Source: M3007 sp044350415 (GTDB lineage Bacteria > Bacteroidota > Bacteroidia > Chitinophagales > Saprospiraceae). From it: a DNA stretch of 44,062 bases. Position numbers and translations under genes: made by a program. Below are positions 33,007-41,757 of the stretch, in pieces. Numbering within the stretch: position 1 is the stretch's first letter; the number at the start of each line of letters is the position of its first letter. The notes under the pieces are model-generated. The model searched no databases, had not been told where the DNA came from, and saw only the letters and a program-made list of their open reading frames with translations. The DNA is taken from the NCBI GenBank assembly GCA_044350415.1, contig JBILHQ010000018.1, forward strand, positions 1 to 44,062, in the 5' to 3' direction.

Positions 33007-34272
33007 TCAAGAAGGTTGTTTCTTCTCTCTGTTATTATTGTTCCGGCGTTTATCCGGCCCGCCACTTCTTCCAGATGGTCCTCTTCCAGCCGGTCCTCTG
33101 CCAGTGGATTTTCGTTTGTCGCCATTATTGCTACCTTTCATTTGTGCAATATTATCGGGCAGCGGGATTTTATTGATGACTTTTCCGATTAGTTTTTCGA
33201 TCCGTTCCAGGCCTTTTACCTCGGCTGGCGCGACGAAAGTGATGGCCATACCTTCTTTGGCAGCCCGTGCGGTACGGCCAATGCGGTGAACATAGTCTTC
33301 TGCGTCGCGGGGAATATCGTAGTTGATGACCAGGTCGATACCATCGATATCAATACCCCTGCTGACTACATCGGTAGCTACCAGCACATCAATATGGCGA
33401 TTGCGGAAAGCCAGCATTACTTCTTCCCGTTTCTCCTGTTCGAGGTCGCTACTGATTTGTCCAATATCTAATCCTTTCGCTTTCAGTCGGTTGTAAAGCG
33501 TGCTCACTGCGCTTTTGGTCGAACTGAAAATCAGGATTCGCTGACCGTGCTTATCGTTCAATAGTTCGAGCATCAAGGCGAGTTTTTGATAGTCTTCTAC
33601 CAAATAAACGGATTGTGTCAGGCCTTCAGCGGGTTTGGACAGTGCGATGCTGACGGTCACTGGATTGTTCAGCAGTGTACGGGCCAATTTAAGGACCGCA
33701 TGTGGCATAGTGGCAGAAAACAAAAGCCCCTGGCGTTTTGGGTTCAGTGTGCCAATTATTTTCAGGAGATCGGGCTGGAAACCCATGTCCAGCATCCGGT
33801 CGGCTTCGTCGAGTACCAGGAAATGTATTTTTGAAAAATCCACATACCCCATATTGAGGTGAGCTATAAGCCTGCCTGGAGTAGCGATAATGATATCTGC
33901 GCCCTGGGTGAGGGCACTTTTTTCCTGTGAAAAACTTTTACCATCACCGCCGCCATAAACAGCCATAGAAGAAATGTTGGTAAAGTAGGAATAAGCACCT
34001 ATCACCTGGTCAATTTGAACAGCCAGCTCTCGTGTAGGTACAATAATAAGCGCCTGGGTGTAGTTATATTCACCAGATTCGATGATTTTGTGCAAAATAG
34101 GCAACACAAAAGCTGCTGTTTTGCCGGTGCCGGTTTGTGCCACCCCAATCACATCTTTTCCTTCCAGGATAAGCGGGATTACCTTTTCCTGTATGGGAGT
34201 AGTGGTTGTAAAATTAAGTGCATCGATGCCGTCTAATAAATCGATATGCAGGCCAAGTTCAGAAAATTCCAA
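33007..34272 (-). CDS. DEAD-box ATP-dependent RNA helicase (RhlE-like)
   Basis: A 421-residue cytoplasmic RNA helicase. Motifs in order: Q motif FTTTTPIQEKVIP, Walker A AQTGTGKT, PTRELA, TPGR, VLDEADRM, SAT, then the second RecA domain with ILIFSSTK, ATDVVSRGIDIDGIDLVINYD and HRIGRTARA. A basic Gly/Arg-rich tail (SGRSGGPDKRRNNNNREKK) follows, as in RhlE/CsdA-type proteins active in ribosome assembly or cold response. The start is assigned to TTG at 34272 (EFSELGLHIDLLDGI), because homologues begin here and a consensus promoter ends at 34317. The longer GTG start at 34317 lies inside that promoter. Confidence 0.93.
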   Translation of the reverse strand: MEFSELGLHIDLLDGIDALNFTTTTPIQEKVIPLILEGKDVIGVAQTGTGKTAAFVLPILHKIIESGEYNYTQALIIVPTRELAVQIDQVIGAYSYFTNISSMAVYGGGDGKSFSQEKSALTQGADIIIATPGRLIAHLNMGYVDFSKIHFLVLDEADRMLDMGFQPDLLKIIGTLNPKRQGLLFSATMPHAVLKLARTLLNNPVTVSIALSKPAEGLTQSVYLVEDYQKLALMLELLNDKHGQRILIFSSTKSAVSTLYNRLKAKGLDIGQISSDLEQEKREEVMLAFRNRHIDVLVATDVVSRGIDIDGIDLVINYDIPRDAEDYVHRIGRTARAAKEGMAITFVAPAEVKGLERIEKLIGKVINKIPLPDNIAQMKGSNNGDKRKSTGRGPAGRGPSGRSGGPDKRRNNNNREKKQPS

Positions 34273-34316
34273 AGTGAGGTTTTTATAAAAAATAACGCTG
34301 ATGCGCGTTTCAGGCA

Positions 34317-34324
34317 CAAAGGTA
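34317..34324 (-). promoter_or_regulatory. -7 element for the DEAD-box helicase gene
   Basis: On the minus strand TACCTTTG, matching TAnnTTTG. It gives a transcription start near 34311 and a leader of about 38 nt before the TTG start at 34272. The TTG of a -33 box is not evident. Confidence 0.55.
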
Positions 34325-34494
34325 CTATAATTATGCCGGATTAGCCCTTTATTTCGGAGTTCTATACCAGATCGGTATCCGGTAAGGAATGTTATCCTGG
34401 CTGCCTTGTTTTTTAATTAGCAGATTTAGTACTTTGATGAAGAATAAATCTAAGATCTGGTGAAAATTATTTCCCCGATTTTCAATATTTCATG

Positions 34495-34502
34495 TACGTT
34501 TG
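34495..34502 (+). promoter_or_regulatory. -7 element for the esterase pair
   Basis: TACGTTTG matches TAnnTTTG. It overlaps the alternative TTG start at 34500 and therefore supports ATG 34545, with a leader of about 37 nt. Confidence 0.55.
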
Positions 34503-34544
34503 CTTTTATCTTACAACAAATTTAAGAACAAATTCATTTATATT

Positions 34545-35276
34545 ATGCATAGAGAAATACACCAATGGCACAGTCCGCGGCTCAATAAAAACATGGAAGT
34601 TGCTGTTTACGGGCATTTCGGGTTTGCCTTATTGATGCTGCCTACTGCGGCTGCTGACTACCTGGAATATGAACGTTTTCAATTGATTGACACATTGAAG
34701 CCTTATATTAATGCAGGTAAAGTAAAAGTTTTTTCTATTAATAGCATTAACTCGGAAGCATGGTTGAACAATAAGATGCATCCGCGGCATAAAGCCATTC
34801 GCCACCAGCAGTTTAATGCTTATGTGGAGGAGGAAGTAGTGCCATTTATCAGGACCATGAGTAGTCACGAAACCCCGATTATTACTACCGGGGCATCATT
34901 AGGGGCCTTACACGCCGCTAATTTATTTCTTCGCCGTCCCGATTTGTTTGCCGGTACCATTGCCATGTCGGGTGTTTATGACCTGACCAATTATACGAAA
35001 GGTTATTTTGATGAGGATGTGTATTTCAATTCGCCCACCCATTATATGCCTAATTTGACGGATGAAACCACTTTGACCAGGCTGCGCAATAGCGGAAAAA
35101 TTCACATTCTTTCAGGCTCGGGCGATTATGAAGATCCTGAGGGCTCCCGCACCTTATCGGGTATTCTTTCTGCGAAAGGTATTCCGCATGAACTGGATAT
35201 CTGGGGCTGGGATATGCGCCATGACTGGCCTACGTGGCGTGCTATGCTGCCACATTATATTAATTCCCGGTTCTGA
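34545..35276 (+). CDS. Putative esterase family alpha/beta hydrolase, cytoplasmic
   Basis: A 243-residue alpha/beta hydrolase of the putative esterase family (esterase D/FrmB-like). The nucleophile elbow is GASLGALHA near residues 119-127, with the Ser in GxSxG. The acid could be Asp in LSGSGDYEDPEGS (about 204-216), and the catalytic His would be in WGWDMRHDWPTW (about 223-234). There is no signal peptide, in contrast to the next gene, so the two would act in different compartments. It is three bases upstream of a second esterase and shares its promoter. The substrate is unknown. Confidence 0.82.
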   Translation: MHREIHQWHSPRLNKNMEVAVYGHFGFALLMLPTAAADYLEYERFQLIDTLKPYINAGKVKVFSINSINSEAWLNNKMHPRHKAIRHQQFNAYVEEEVVPFIRTMSSHETPIITTGASLGALHAANLFLRRPDLFAGTIAMSGVYDLTNYTKGYFDEDVYFNSPTHYMPNLTDETTLTRLRNSGKIHILSGSGDYEDPEGSRTLSGILSAKGIPHELDIWGWDMRHDWPTWRAMLPHYINSRF

Positions 35277-35279
35277 TTT

Positions 35280-36098
35280 ATGCGTAATTTATTGATTGTC
35301 TTTTTGTTGTCATTTCCAAATTTCGCGTTGGCTGCACTTACAGATACCTTAGACATTTACAGCCCCTCGATGGCTAAAACTTCCAGGTGTATTGTTGTTG
35401 TTCCCTCAGATTATAGTGTTTCCGGCGACAGATACCCTGTTCTGTACCTGCTCCATGGCTGGAGTGGGAGTTATTCTGGGTGGTTATCTGAAGCACCACA
35501 ATTGAAAGATGCAGCAGATCGCTACAAAATGATCCTTGTTTGTCCTGACGGCGGTTATGACAGTTGGTACCTGGATAGTCCTGTGGATTCTACAGTGCGC
35601 TATGACACCTATATCAGTCGGGAAGTTGTATCCTATATTGACCATTATTACCATACCCGAAACGAAGTATTGGGTCGTGCCATTGCAGGTTTAAGTATGG
35701 GAGGGCATGGTGCTATCACACTTGCTGCGAAGCACCCTGATGTGTTCGGGGCTGCCGGAAGCATGTGCGGTGGCCTGGATTTGCGCCTATTCAAGCGAAA
35801 TGATTGGGATTTGAAAGGGGTTTTGGGAGACCCCTCTGATTCCTGGGCAAATTGGGAGGCCGCTTCTGCCGTAAATATGGTTTACTTGCTTCAGAAATCA
35901 GCAATTCCATTAATCATTGATTGTGGAACGGGCGATTTTTTCCTCGAAGCCAACCGGATCATGCACCAGGCTTTGTTGGCTGCTAAGGTAAAGCATGAAT
36001 ACACCGAACGCCCCGGCGAACACAACAGTGCTTACTGGTCCAATGCAGTGGATTATCAGGTCTTATTTTTTGATAAATTTTTTGATCTCCAAAAGTGA
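35280..36098 (+). CDS. Secreted esterase, S-formylglutathione hydrolase/FrmB-like
   Basis: A 272-residue exported alpha/beta hydrolase: signal peptide MRNLLIVFLLSFPNFALA, then VLYLLHGWSGSYSGWLSE (oxyanion region, about residues 55-72). The nucleophile elbow is AGLSMGGHGA near residues 137-146 (Ser in GxSxG), acid Asp in DCGTGDFFLEAN (about 218-229), and His in the RPGEHNSAYW segment (about 243-252). The pattern fits the tributyrin esterase/feruloyl esterase-like group of Bacteroidota. Together with the three-base-spaced cytoplasmic esterase it forms a two-gene unit. The substrate could be an acetylated or feruloylated glycan, inferred only from relatives. Confidence 0.87.
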   Translation: MRNLLIVFLLSFPNFALAALTDTLDIYSPSMAKTSRCIVVVPSDYSVSGDRYPVLYLLHGWSGSYSGWLSEAPQLKDAADRYKMILVCPDGGYDSWYLDSPVDSTVRYDTYISREVVSYIDHYYHTRNEVLGRAIAGLSMGGHGAITLAAKHPDVFGAAGSMCGGLDLRLFKRNDWDLKGVLGDPSDSWANWEAASAVNMVYLLQKSAIPLIIDCGTGDFFLEANRIMHQALLAAKVKHEYTERPGEHNSAYWSNAVDYQVLFFDKFFDLQK

Positions 36099-36292
36099 AG
36101 TACTTTTGCGATTGCTTAATTCAGGAATAATGCCTGGACATGGAGAATTAAACATTGACCATTAAACATTAAAAGGGGGGAGCAGCATTTCCCGAATCCG
36201 TACGTTTTGTAACGTGAATGAAAAGACTGGCACGATTGAGACATTATCAATACATATCATTTCTATTAAGCGGCAACACGCGTGTTTTTGCA

Positions 36293-38287
36293 ATGCAAAA
36301 CGCTCGTGTTGCGCTGTTTTTATGCTGTTGGCTAACCGCACTACCTCTTATTGCCCAAATTCCTGAAGCAGCTGGTTCCACGAGTCAACCGGTTGTTCTG
36401 GCGCTTACTGCGGAAGATACCCTGCCTGTGATGTTTACGCTGGCTTTTGCCCCTGAAAAGCGTTTTGTTACGAACGACACCATGCCCGATCTGGCTTTTC
36501 GCCTGTATGATCCTGCGCGGAAAGGACCACTGGATGATGGTCATTTGGGAAATCTCGGTACTGCCGCCCGGCCATTATGGTTTTCACCTTTGTCCCGAAT
36601 CGGTTTTGAGTCAGGATTTCGCGCTTTTCAATTGTATGAATTAGCGCCGAATGACCTGCAGTTTTACCGGCATGCCCGTACCTACAGCCACGCCTATTTC
36701 TCCCGCGGGCGTTCCCAGCGCGACGCTGAATCATGGCTAAAACTTTCGCGAACTTTTTCAGGCGGGCTTAATTTTTCCCTTCAGTTTAAGACGATTAATA
36801 ACCTCGGGGAATACCGTTTTCAACGCACCAAACACAGCTCGCTCGCTGCGGGTATCTGGTGGCCAGTCAGGAAGAACTATGAGGTGTTTTTCATTTATGC
36901 CACTAATACCTTTCAACAACAGGATAACGGCGGCATAACGACTCCTGCTTTTTTTGACTCGACCAGTTTTACGGGGATGATCAGTGTGCCGGTATTGCTG
37001 GACGGCGACAATTCCAAAACCAAAAATAGTAAACGCGACCTGCAACTCAGCCAATATTATACTTTTGGTAAAACGGCAAACCGACTTTTCCGGGCTGAAC
37101 ACACCCTGAATTACCGAACCGAAATCTGGAAATACAGCGATATAAATACCCCCGGCAGCGATCAAACTATTGATACAGGATTTTACGGCGGTTTCCTGAC
37201 CGACCTTCGCGGCCTGAGGCACTATGTGAAAATTAATCGGATAGATAATAGTTTCTTTCTGAATACTTTACCTTCAAATACTGAGCGTACTGCCAACGGT
37301 AACCGGTTTGCAGCAGGTATTAAGCACGCCGTAATCCGGGTGGAACAGGAACCATTGTCGGATTCTTTATTCAGCAATTTATTCCTGACTGGCCGTTTTA
37401 CCTTTGAACCCTCGAAGCGACTTTCGCTGATTGCCAATGGTGATTTGGGCCTGCTTCCTAAAAATGGTTACCGGGTGAATGCCGCTCTGAAAATTAATTT
37501 GGGTAAAGCTGGTATTCTTGAAGGCCGTTTATGGAATCAGTTACATCCTCCCGACCTGGTGCAATCGCAGGTGTATTCCACGTCCCGGAAAGTCTATCAA
37601 TATGATTTCAAACTTGTTTTTGAAAACTCCTTGTCGGCTTCTTATTCCCTTCCAAAATTGGGGTTTAGCGCCAGTGGAGCCCTTCATTTGATTAATAATT
37701 ATATTTATTTTGGCGCAAACAGTCTGCCTGTGCAAATTGGTTCGCCCATACAAGTCGGCCAATTGATGGTACGTCAAAATTTCAAATTCGGTATTTTCCG
37801 TTCTGAAAATACAGTTGGTCTTCAACAGATCAACGACGAAAACCTGCTGCGCCTGCCCAATTGGTTCACCAAAAACAGCTTGTATATTTCCCACCAGTAT
37901 TTCAAAAAGGCGCTATTGGCCACTTACGGGGCTGATTTCAGGATGAATAGTGCGTTTCAACCTGATGGTTATCAGCCATTTACCGGACAATTTCACTTGC
38001 AATCGGCGACATACACTCAGGCCCCATTCCCGTGGATTGACGTGTTTATAGCTGTAAAAATTGAAAAATTTCGATTTTTTCTGCGATTCGAAAATATCGC
38101 CACGATCTGGAACCCTGTCGAAAATCTCTACCTTACTGAAAATCATCCCCAAACGCAGTTTACTTTCCGGCTTGGATTCAGCTGGCGGTTTTTAGATAGC
38201 AATACAGAAACTGTGAGTAATCAAGGCTCGGGTAGCGGTGGTGGATCGCCCACGGGTGGCGGGTTTGGAAGGGGAAATAATTTTTAG
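36293..38287 (+). CDS. Putative porin, outer-membrane beta-barrel
   Basis: A 664-residue protein with signal peptide MQNARVALFLCCWLTALPLIAQ and a long beta-barrel matching the Bacteroidota 'putative porin' family. It begins with a plug-like segment (FRLYDPARKGPLDDGHLGNLG), then alternating aromatic strands (GGLNFSLQFKTINNLGEYRFQ, KHSSLAAGIWWPVRKNYEVFF). It ends with a Gly-rich tail (GSGSGGGSPTGGGFGRGNNF) instead of the usual aromatic last strand. The longer in-frame ATG at 36218 is possible; I chose 36293 because the signal peptide begins there. The gap 36099-36292 holds only a degenerate ATTAAACATT repeat (36146-36174). It is followed by a long inverted repeat. Confidence 0.82.
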   Translation: MQNARVALFLCCWLTALPLIAQIPEAAGSTSQPVVLALTAEDTLPVMFTLAFAPEKRFVTNDTMPDLAFRLYDPARKGPLDDGHLGNLGTAARPLWFSPLSRIGFESGFRAFQLYELAPNDLQFYRHARTYSHAYFSRGRSQRDAESWLKLSRTFSGGLNFSLQFKTINNLGEYRFQRTKHSSLAAGIWWPVRKNYEVFFIYATNTFQQQDNGGITTPAFFDSTSFTGMISVPVLLDGDNSKTKNSKRDLQLSQYYTFGKTANRLFRAEHTLNYRTEIWKYSDINTPGSDQTIDTGFYGGFLTDLRGLRHYVKINRIDNSFFLNTLPSNTERTANGNRFAAGIKHAVIRVEQEPLSDSLFSNLFLTGRFTFEPSKRLSLIANGDLGLLPKNGYRVNAALKINLGKAGILEGRLWNQLHPPDLVQSQVYSTSRKVYQYDFKLVFENSLSASYSLPKLGFSASGALHLINNYIYFGANSLPVQIGSPIQVGQLMVRQNFKFGIFRSENTVGLQQINDENLLRLPNWFTKNSLYISHQYFKKALLATYGADFRMNSAFQPDGYQPFTGQFHLQSATYTQAPFPWIDVFIAVKIEKFRFFLRFENIATIWNPVENLYLTENHPQTQFTFRLGFSWRFLDSNTETVSNQGSGSGGGSPTGGGFGRGNNF

Positions 38288-38326
38288 CCTGAAAATTACC
38301 CACACCTCCATTGGCTCATTCCGAGG

Positions 38327-38460
38327 AGGAATGTGGAACACCGAATATCGAAGTAGTGTAGAGTCAACATGCATTATTGATTTTTAGTAAGAAGCGGCAA
38401 TAAAAAGGCCTATTTTCGGCATACTCTACGCTACTTCGACATTCGGTGTTCGATATTCCT
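38327..38460. repeat. 38-bp inverted repeat, same family as 31153
   Basis: Arms 38327-38364 and 38423-38460 pair at 34 of 38 positions. The right arm contains CGATATTCCT and ATTCGGTGTT, i.e. the complement of AGGAATATCGAACACCGAAT as in the repeat at 31153, but lacks the extra CGCCGAA block. Also placed between two convergent genes (porin and the NAD(P)-binding protein). Confidence 0.8.
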
Positions 38461-38461
38461 T

Positions 38462-39133
38462 TTAAACACGTTTGGCGAGATCCACAATATCCTTCACCTC
38501 TAAAACTGGTTTTTCATAACCCAACCGCACCACATTAATCATGGCCAGTCCAAGTTCTTTCAATGTGGAGACAAAGCCCGGGAAAAACGTCCTGAAAAAT
38601 GGATACATCCAACTAAGCCATTTATAATAGGGCAGTGTATTTTTTAAGCCAGGGGTAGGGTGGAGGTAACCAGGCCGGAATGCATATGTCTTTTTAAAAG
38701 GCAGTTTTGCCAGGTCATTTTCGGTTTTTCCTTTCACCCTGGCCCACATAGTACGGCCTTTTTCTGTGCTGTCGGTACCCGCACCGGAAATATAGCAAAA
38801 AGTCATACCTGTATTTCTTCGGGACAAGGTTTCTGCTACGTGCATGGTCAAAGTATAGGCCATTTTATAAAATTCCGGCTCTTTCATTCCTATGGATGAC
38901 ATCCCCAGACAAAAAAGACAAGCATCATAACCGCTCAATTGATCCTCAATAGGTGAAAGATCAAAAAAATCAGGGTGAATGATTTCTTTCAATTTCGGGT
39001 GCGTAATTCCGGAGGGTTTCCTGTTGATAATCAATATCTTAGCAATACCATCGTGTTGAAGGCATTCCTGAAGAACTCCTTCGCCGACCATACCGGTAGC
39101 GCCTGTGAGAATGATATTTGAGGGTGCGAGCAT
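38462..39133 (-). CDS. NAD(P)-binding short-chain/epimerase-like protein
   Basis: A 223-residue cytoplasmic protein with a Rossmann fold: NIILTGATGMVGEGVLQECL (GxxGxxG at residues 11-17) and an HTATIP2/YbjT-like core. The strand CYISGAGTDSTEKGR and K in VKGKTENDL (about 131-138) resemble the SxxxY/K pattern of atypical SDRs, although the Tyr is missing. FRPGYLHPTPGLKNTLPYYK is typical of these 'epimerase' annotations. No function is assigned. It lies directly after a long inverted repeat and is transcribed towards it. Confidence 0.8.
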   Translation of the reverse strand: MLAPSNIILTGATGMVGEGVLQECLQHDGIAKILIINRKPSGITHPKLKEIIHPDFFDLSPIEDQLSGYDACLFCLGMSSIGMKEPEFYKMAYTLTMHVAETLSRRNTGMTFCYISGAGTDSTEKGRTMWARVKGKTENDLAKLPFKKTYAFRPGYLHPTPGLKNTLPYYKWLSWMYPFFRTFFPGFVSTLKELGLAMINVVRLGYEKPVLEVKDIVDLAKRV

Positions 39134-39286
39134 AAGTGTTGGTTATTTTTGTGTAAAGGTAAGCGGATTATTCTTTCGCATAATGAATCACCCTCATTAA
39201 TAAAAACTATTTGAAATGAAAGACATGGAAATGGATGTCAATATTGCAGCACTAAAAAAATTAAAAAAAATCACCATTAATCAATC

Positions 39287-39294
39287 TACTTTTG
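39287..39294 (+). promoter_or_regulatory. -7 element for the DUF2779 gene
   Basis: TACTTTTG, matching TAnnTTTG. It covers the alternative TTG start at 39292 and leaves a leader of about 43 nt to the GTG start at 39343. Confidence 0.5.
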
Positions 39295-39342
39295 TGCCGA
39301 AATCAGAAAAACTTTGCCTGGTTTTGCCATTTTAATATCATC

Positions 39343-40761
39343 GTGACTAAACCGCTCATCACCAAATCACAATACCGTCAGTTCCTGATCTGCCGACACG
39401 AATTCTGGCTGCAATACCATGAACCGGAAACATTTGCCAGTAAGCCTGACATTGAACTGATGCATCAGTTGGATCTGGGGAATGCCATTGAACGACTGGC
39501 AATGGATTATTTTGTGGCTTCGGAGATGCTAACAGTAGATTTTCAACAAGAATATATTTCGGAACAATTGTATGCCCGATCGGACATTGTGCTTACTGAA
39601 AAGTATCCACATTCCCGCACATTGATAGAAGTCAAGTCGGGGACTGCTGTAACCAGAGATTACCTGAATGATTTGGCTTTTCAATTTGTAGCTGCAGAAA
39701 TGGCGGGTGTGCCGATTGACCGGCTTGGCGTGCTGCATGTCAATAAACCATACATTTTCGACGGTGTGCTGGACCTGCAGGCCTGGTTAGTCTATGTGGA
39801 TGTAACCGATCAGGTGATCGAACGATTAGATCAAACCCGGGAAAATATTGCCGCGGCAATTAACTGCCTGTTGGGCGATGAACCAGAAATGGTACTGCAC
39901 CTTTTTTGCAATAAAAAACGGAAGTGCCCGGCATTCCAAAAGTATCATCCGGAATGGCCTTCATACTCAGTATTCCAAATCAGCGGCATTCACCAGGCCG
40001 GATTGCGTACCTTGCTGGAAATGGGTATTACCGATATAAAAGCGGTCCCGGACGATTTTGAATTGCCACCGAAGCAACGCATTCAGGTGGAGGTGGCACG
40101 GTCAGGAAAGCCCTTTATCAAAAAGCGCAGTATTTCTGATGCGCTGGAGGCGTTACGGTTTCCTTTGTATTTTCTTGACTATGAAGCACTTCAGTATGGT
40201 ATTCCCATGTACCCAGGAACGAGACCTTACCAACAAATGGTATTTCAATGGTCCCTCCATATTTTGGACGACAGGCACAGTGAACCCCGGCACCTGGAAT
40301 TCTTGTCCGACGGCACGGCACTGCCATCCTACGCCTTTGCGCAGGCCCTTCAGGATGCCATACCTGCTGACAACGGAACCGTAATCGTCTGGAATAAAGA
40401 TTTTGAAACCCGCCGAAATATAGAATTAGGCTTAATGTACCCTGAATTTGAACCCTTTCTGGCCGATCTGAATACCCGGGTGTTTGACCTCATGGAGATC
40501 TTTCGCAAACAGTATTATGTTCATCCCGCGGCCAGCGGCAGTTATTCCATTAAACGAATTTTACCTGTTTTTGCACCACAACATTCTTATCGGGACCTGG
40601 AAATTGGCGGTGGGCTGCTGGCATCCATTCGTTGGTTTGAGGTAGTAACGGGCAAAATTCCGGAGCAGGACAAGGAGCAGATAATGGCCGATTTACGGTC
40701 GTATTGTCACTTGGATACTTTGGCCATGGTAGAGATATATTCAGCCTTGGCTAAGGGCTAA
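39343..40761 (+). CDS. DUF2779 protein: Cas4-like nuclease plus DEDD exonuclease-like domain
   Basis: A 472-residue cytoplasmic protein with two nuclease-like halves. The N-terminal PD-(D/E)xK domain has ARSDIVL (Asp near 80) and LIEVKSG (about 94-100), and four cysteines (about 17, 173, 188, 195; CRHEF at the start and CNKKRKC later) that could hold an iron-sulphur cluster as in Cas4/AddB. The C-terminal half, DUF2779, begins YFLDYEALQYG (about 275, DxE) and continues to IVWNKDFETRRN and HLDTLAMVEIY, the pattern of a DEDD 3'-5' exonuclease. The start is GTG 39343 (TKPLITKSQYRQF), because the earlier TTG falls in the promoter. No CRISPR array or cas genes are nearby, so a general DNA-processing role is likelier than adaptation. 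Confidence 0.82.
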   Translation: MTKPLITKSQYRQFLICRHEFWLQYHEPETFASKPDIELMHQLDLGNAIERLAMDYFVASEMLTVDFQQEYISEQLYARSDIVLTEKYPHSRTLIEVKSGTAVTRDYLNDLAFQFVAAEMAGVPIDRLGVLHVNKPYIFDGVLDLQAWLVYVDVTDQVIERLDQTRENIAAAINCLLGDEPEMVLHLFCNKKRKCPAFQKYHPEWPSYSVFQISGIHQAGLRTLLEMGITDIKAVPDDFELPPKQRIQVEVARSGKPFIKKRSISDALEALRFPLYFLDYEALQYGIPMYPGTRPYQQMVFQWSLHILDDRHSEPRHLEFLSDGTALPSYAFAQALQDAIPADNGTVIVWNKDFETRRNIELGLMYPEFEPFLADLNTRVFDLMEIFRKQYYVHPAASGSYSIKRILPVFAPQHSYRDLEIGGGLLASIRWFEVVTGKIPEQDKEQIMADLRSYCHLDTLAMVEIYSALAKG

Positions 40762-40808
40762 ACCTATTATTCCTTATAATATGCTCCTAACCTCCTGGCT
40801 ATAATTGG

Positions 40809-41609
40809 TTAAAACAAAACAAAACTCATATATACATTGAGGCCCAATGCGTTCATTTTAGCAATGCGCCGGGTTTCGCTCGTAAGGTCCAAGTCGCCAT
40901 ATATCTCCATTCCAAGACAGGTTTTTCGATCGGGACCCATATATTTACCAAATCCACAACGCATTGACATCATATCGCCACGCGGTGGTCCGAGGGCTGA
41001 TTCAGGGTCAAAAAAGCGTTCCATATATTTTCGGGCTTCCTCGTTGCCGATACTGTTGACTATCGTTTTGGCACCAAAACCGGCGTCCTGGAAAATAATT
41101 TTATAACCACCCTTAAAACTGGCAAAATAATCATTGCCAAAAACGATATCTTTACCGATGCCTGCCATTGCGGTGAAGGTCATTTTCTGGTAACTCGACG
41201 TGGAGGAAATAAATTCACCTTTGATAAATGCAGGTATATTGCCATAGGTCAGCAAGGCTGAAAACCCAAACCGGGGCTGTTTGATGCTCTTTTTAAGGTC
41301 GTAATCTACCACGAAGGTTTCCCATTCATAATCGGAATGTGATGGTGCAGCTTTAATGGAATTATAAAAATCCAGCAGGGGTGTGCGCTCAAAATCAATT
41401 TGGTGGTAAAGTTCAGAGGCCCCGATATCCATTCCTATTGACAAGTTCCAGCTGTCTTTGAGTTCTTCCAAAACATTGGGTGGTTGTGCAAATTGAGGAT
41501 ATTTTTGGATTGGCGGATTTTTAGGGGAAGGAGTGCCCGTATTTTGGGCAAAGAGGGAAGGTACTCCCCAAAGCACCAAAATTATAATGAACAGTTGTTT
41601 TTGAATCAT
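40809..41609 (-). CDS. Outer-membrane protein, function unknown
   Basis: A 266-residue exported protein: signal peptide MIQKQLFIIILVLWGVPSLFAQ, a Pro/Asn-rich spacer (about residues 24-45, NTGTPSPKNPPIQKYPQF) and a beta-barrel-like remainder with alternating aromatic residues (NLSIGMDIGASELYHQIDFER, GFGKYMGPDRKTCLGMEIYG) ending in an aromatic-terminated strand (MNALGLNVYMSFVLF). No conserved domain is recognised. I chose ATG 41609 because it starts the signal peptide; the frame opens earlier at 41711. It is divergent from the lipoprotein gene at 41758, with about 150 bases between them. Confidence 0.7.
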   Translation of the reverse strand: MIQKQLFIIILVLWGVPSLFAQNTGTPSPKNPPIQKYPQFAQPPNVLEELKDSWNLSIGMDIGASELYHQIDFERTPLLDFYNSIKAAPSHSDYEWETFVVDYDLKKSIKQPRFGFSALLTYGNIPAFIKGEFISSTSSYQKMTFTAMAGIGKDIVFGNDYFASFKGGYKIIFQDAGFGAKTIVNSIGNEEARKYMERFFDPESALGPPRGDMMSMRCGFGKYMGPDRKTCLGMEIYGDLDLTSETRRIAKMNALGLNVYMSFVLF

Positions 41610-41757
41610 ACTAAATGAACAAATAAGCGTAGTGGCAGTTGAAATAAAATTAGATAACAGACGGCTGTTTAATAAAAGGTCACTTTCCCTTTTATTGAAA
41701 AAAAAGACCATTAAACGCCATTTTCAACCTTTCATTCGTTTATTAAAAAATACTACC

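Noticed and set aside
36146..36174. ATTAAACATT direct repeats as a possible CRISPR or origin iteron
   Set aside because: Only two short A/T-rich copies with no regular spacing; regarded as degenerate intergenic repeat.
39216..39335. A 39-codon ORF starting MKDMEMDVNIAALKK
   Set aside because: It contains the DUF2779 promoter element, is low-complexity and lysine rich, and shows no recognisable similarity; probably chance.
39343..40761. Interpretation of the Cas4-like domain as part of a CRISPR system
   Set aside because: No direct-repeat array or other cas gene is seen anywhere in the window.
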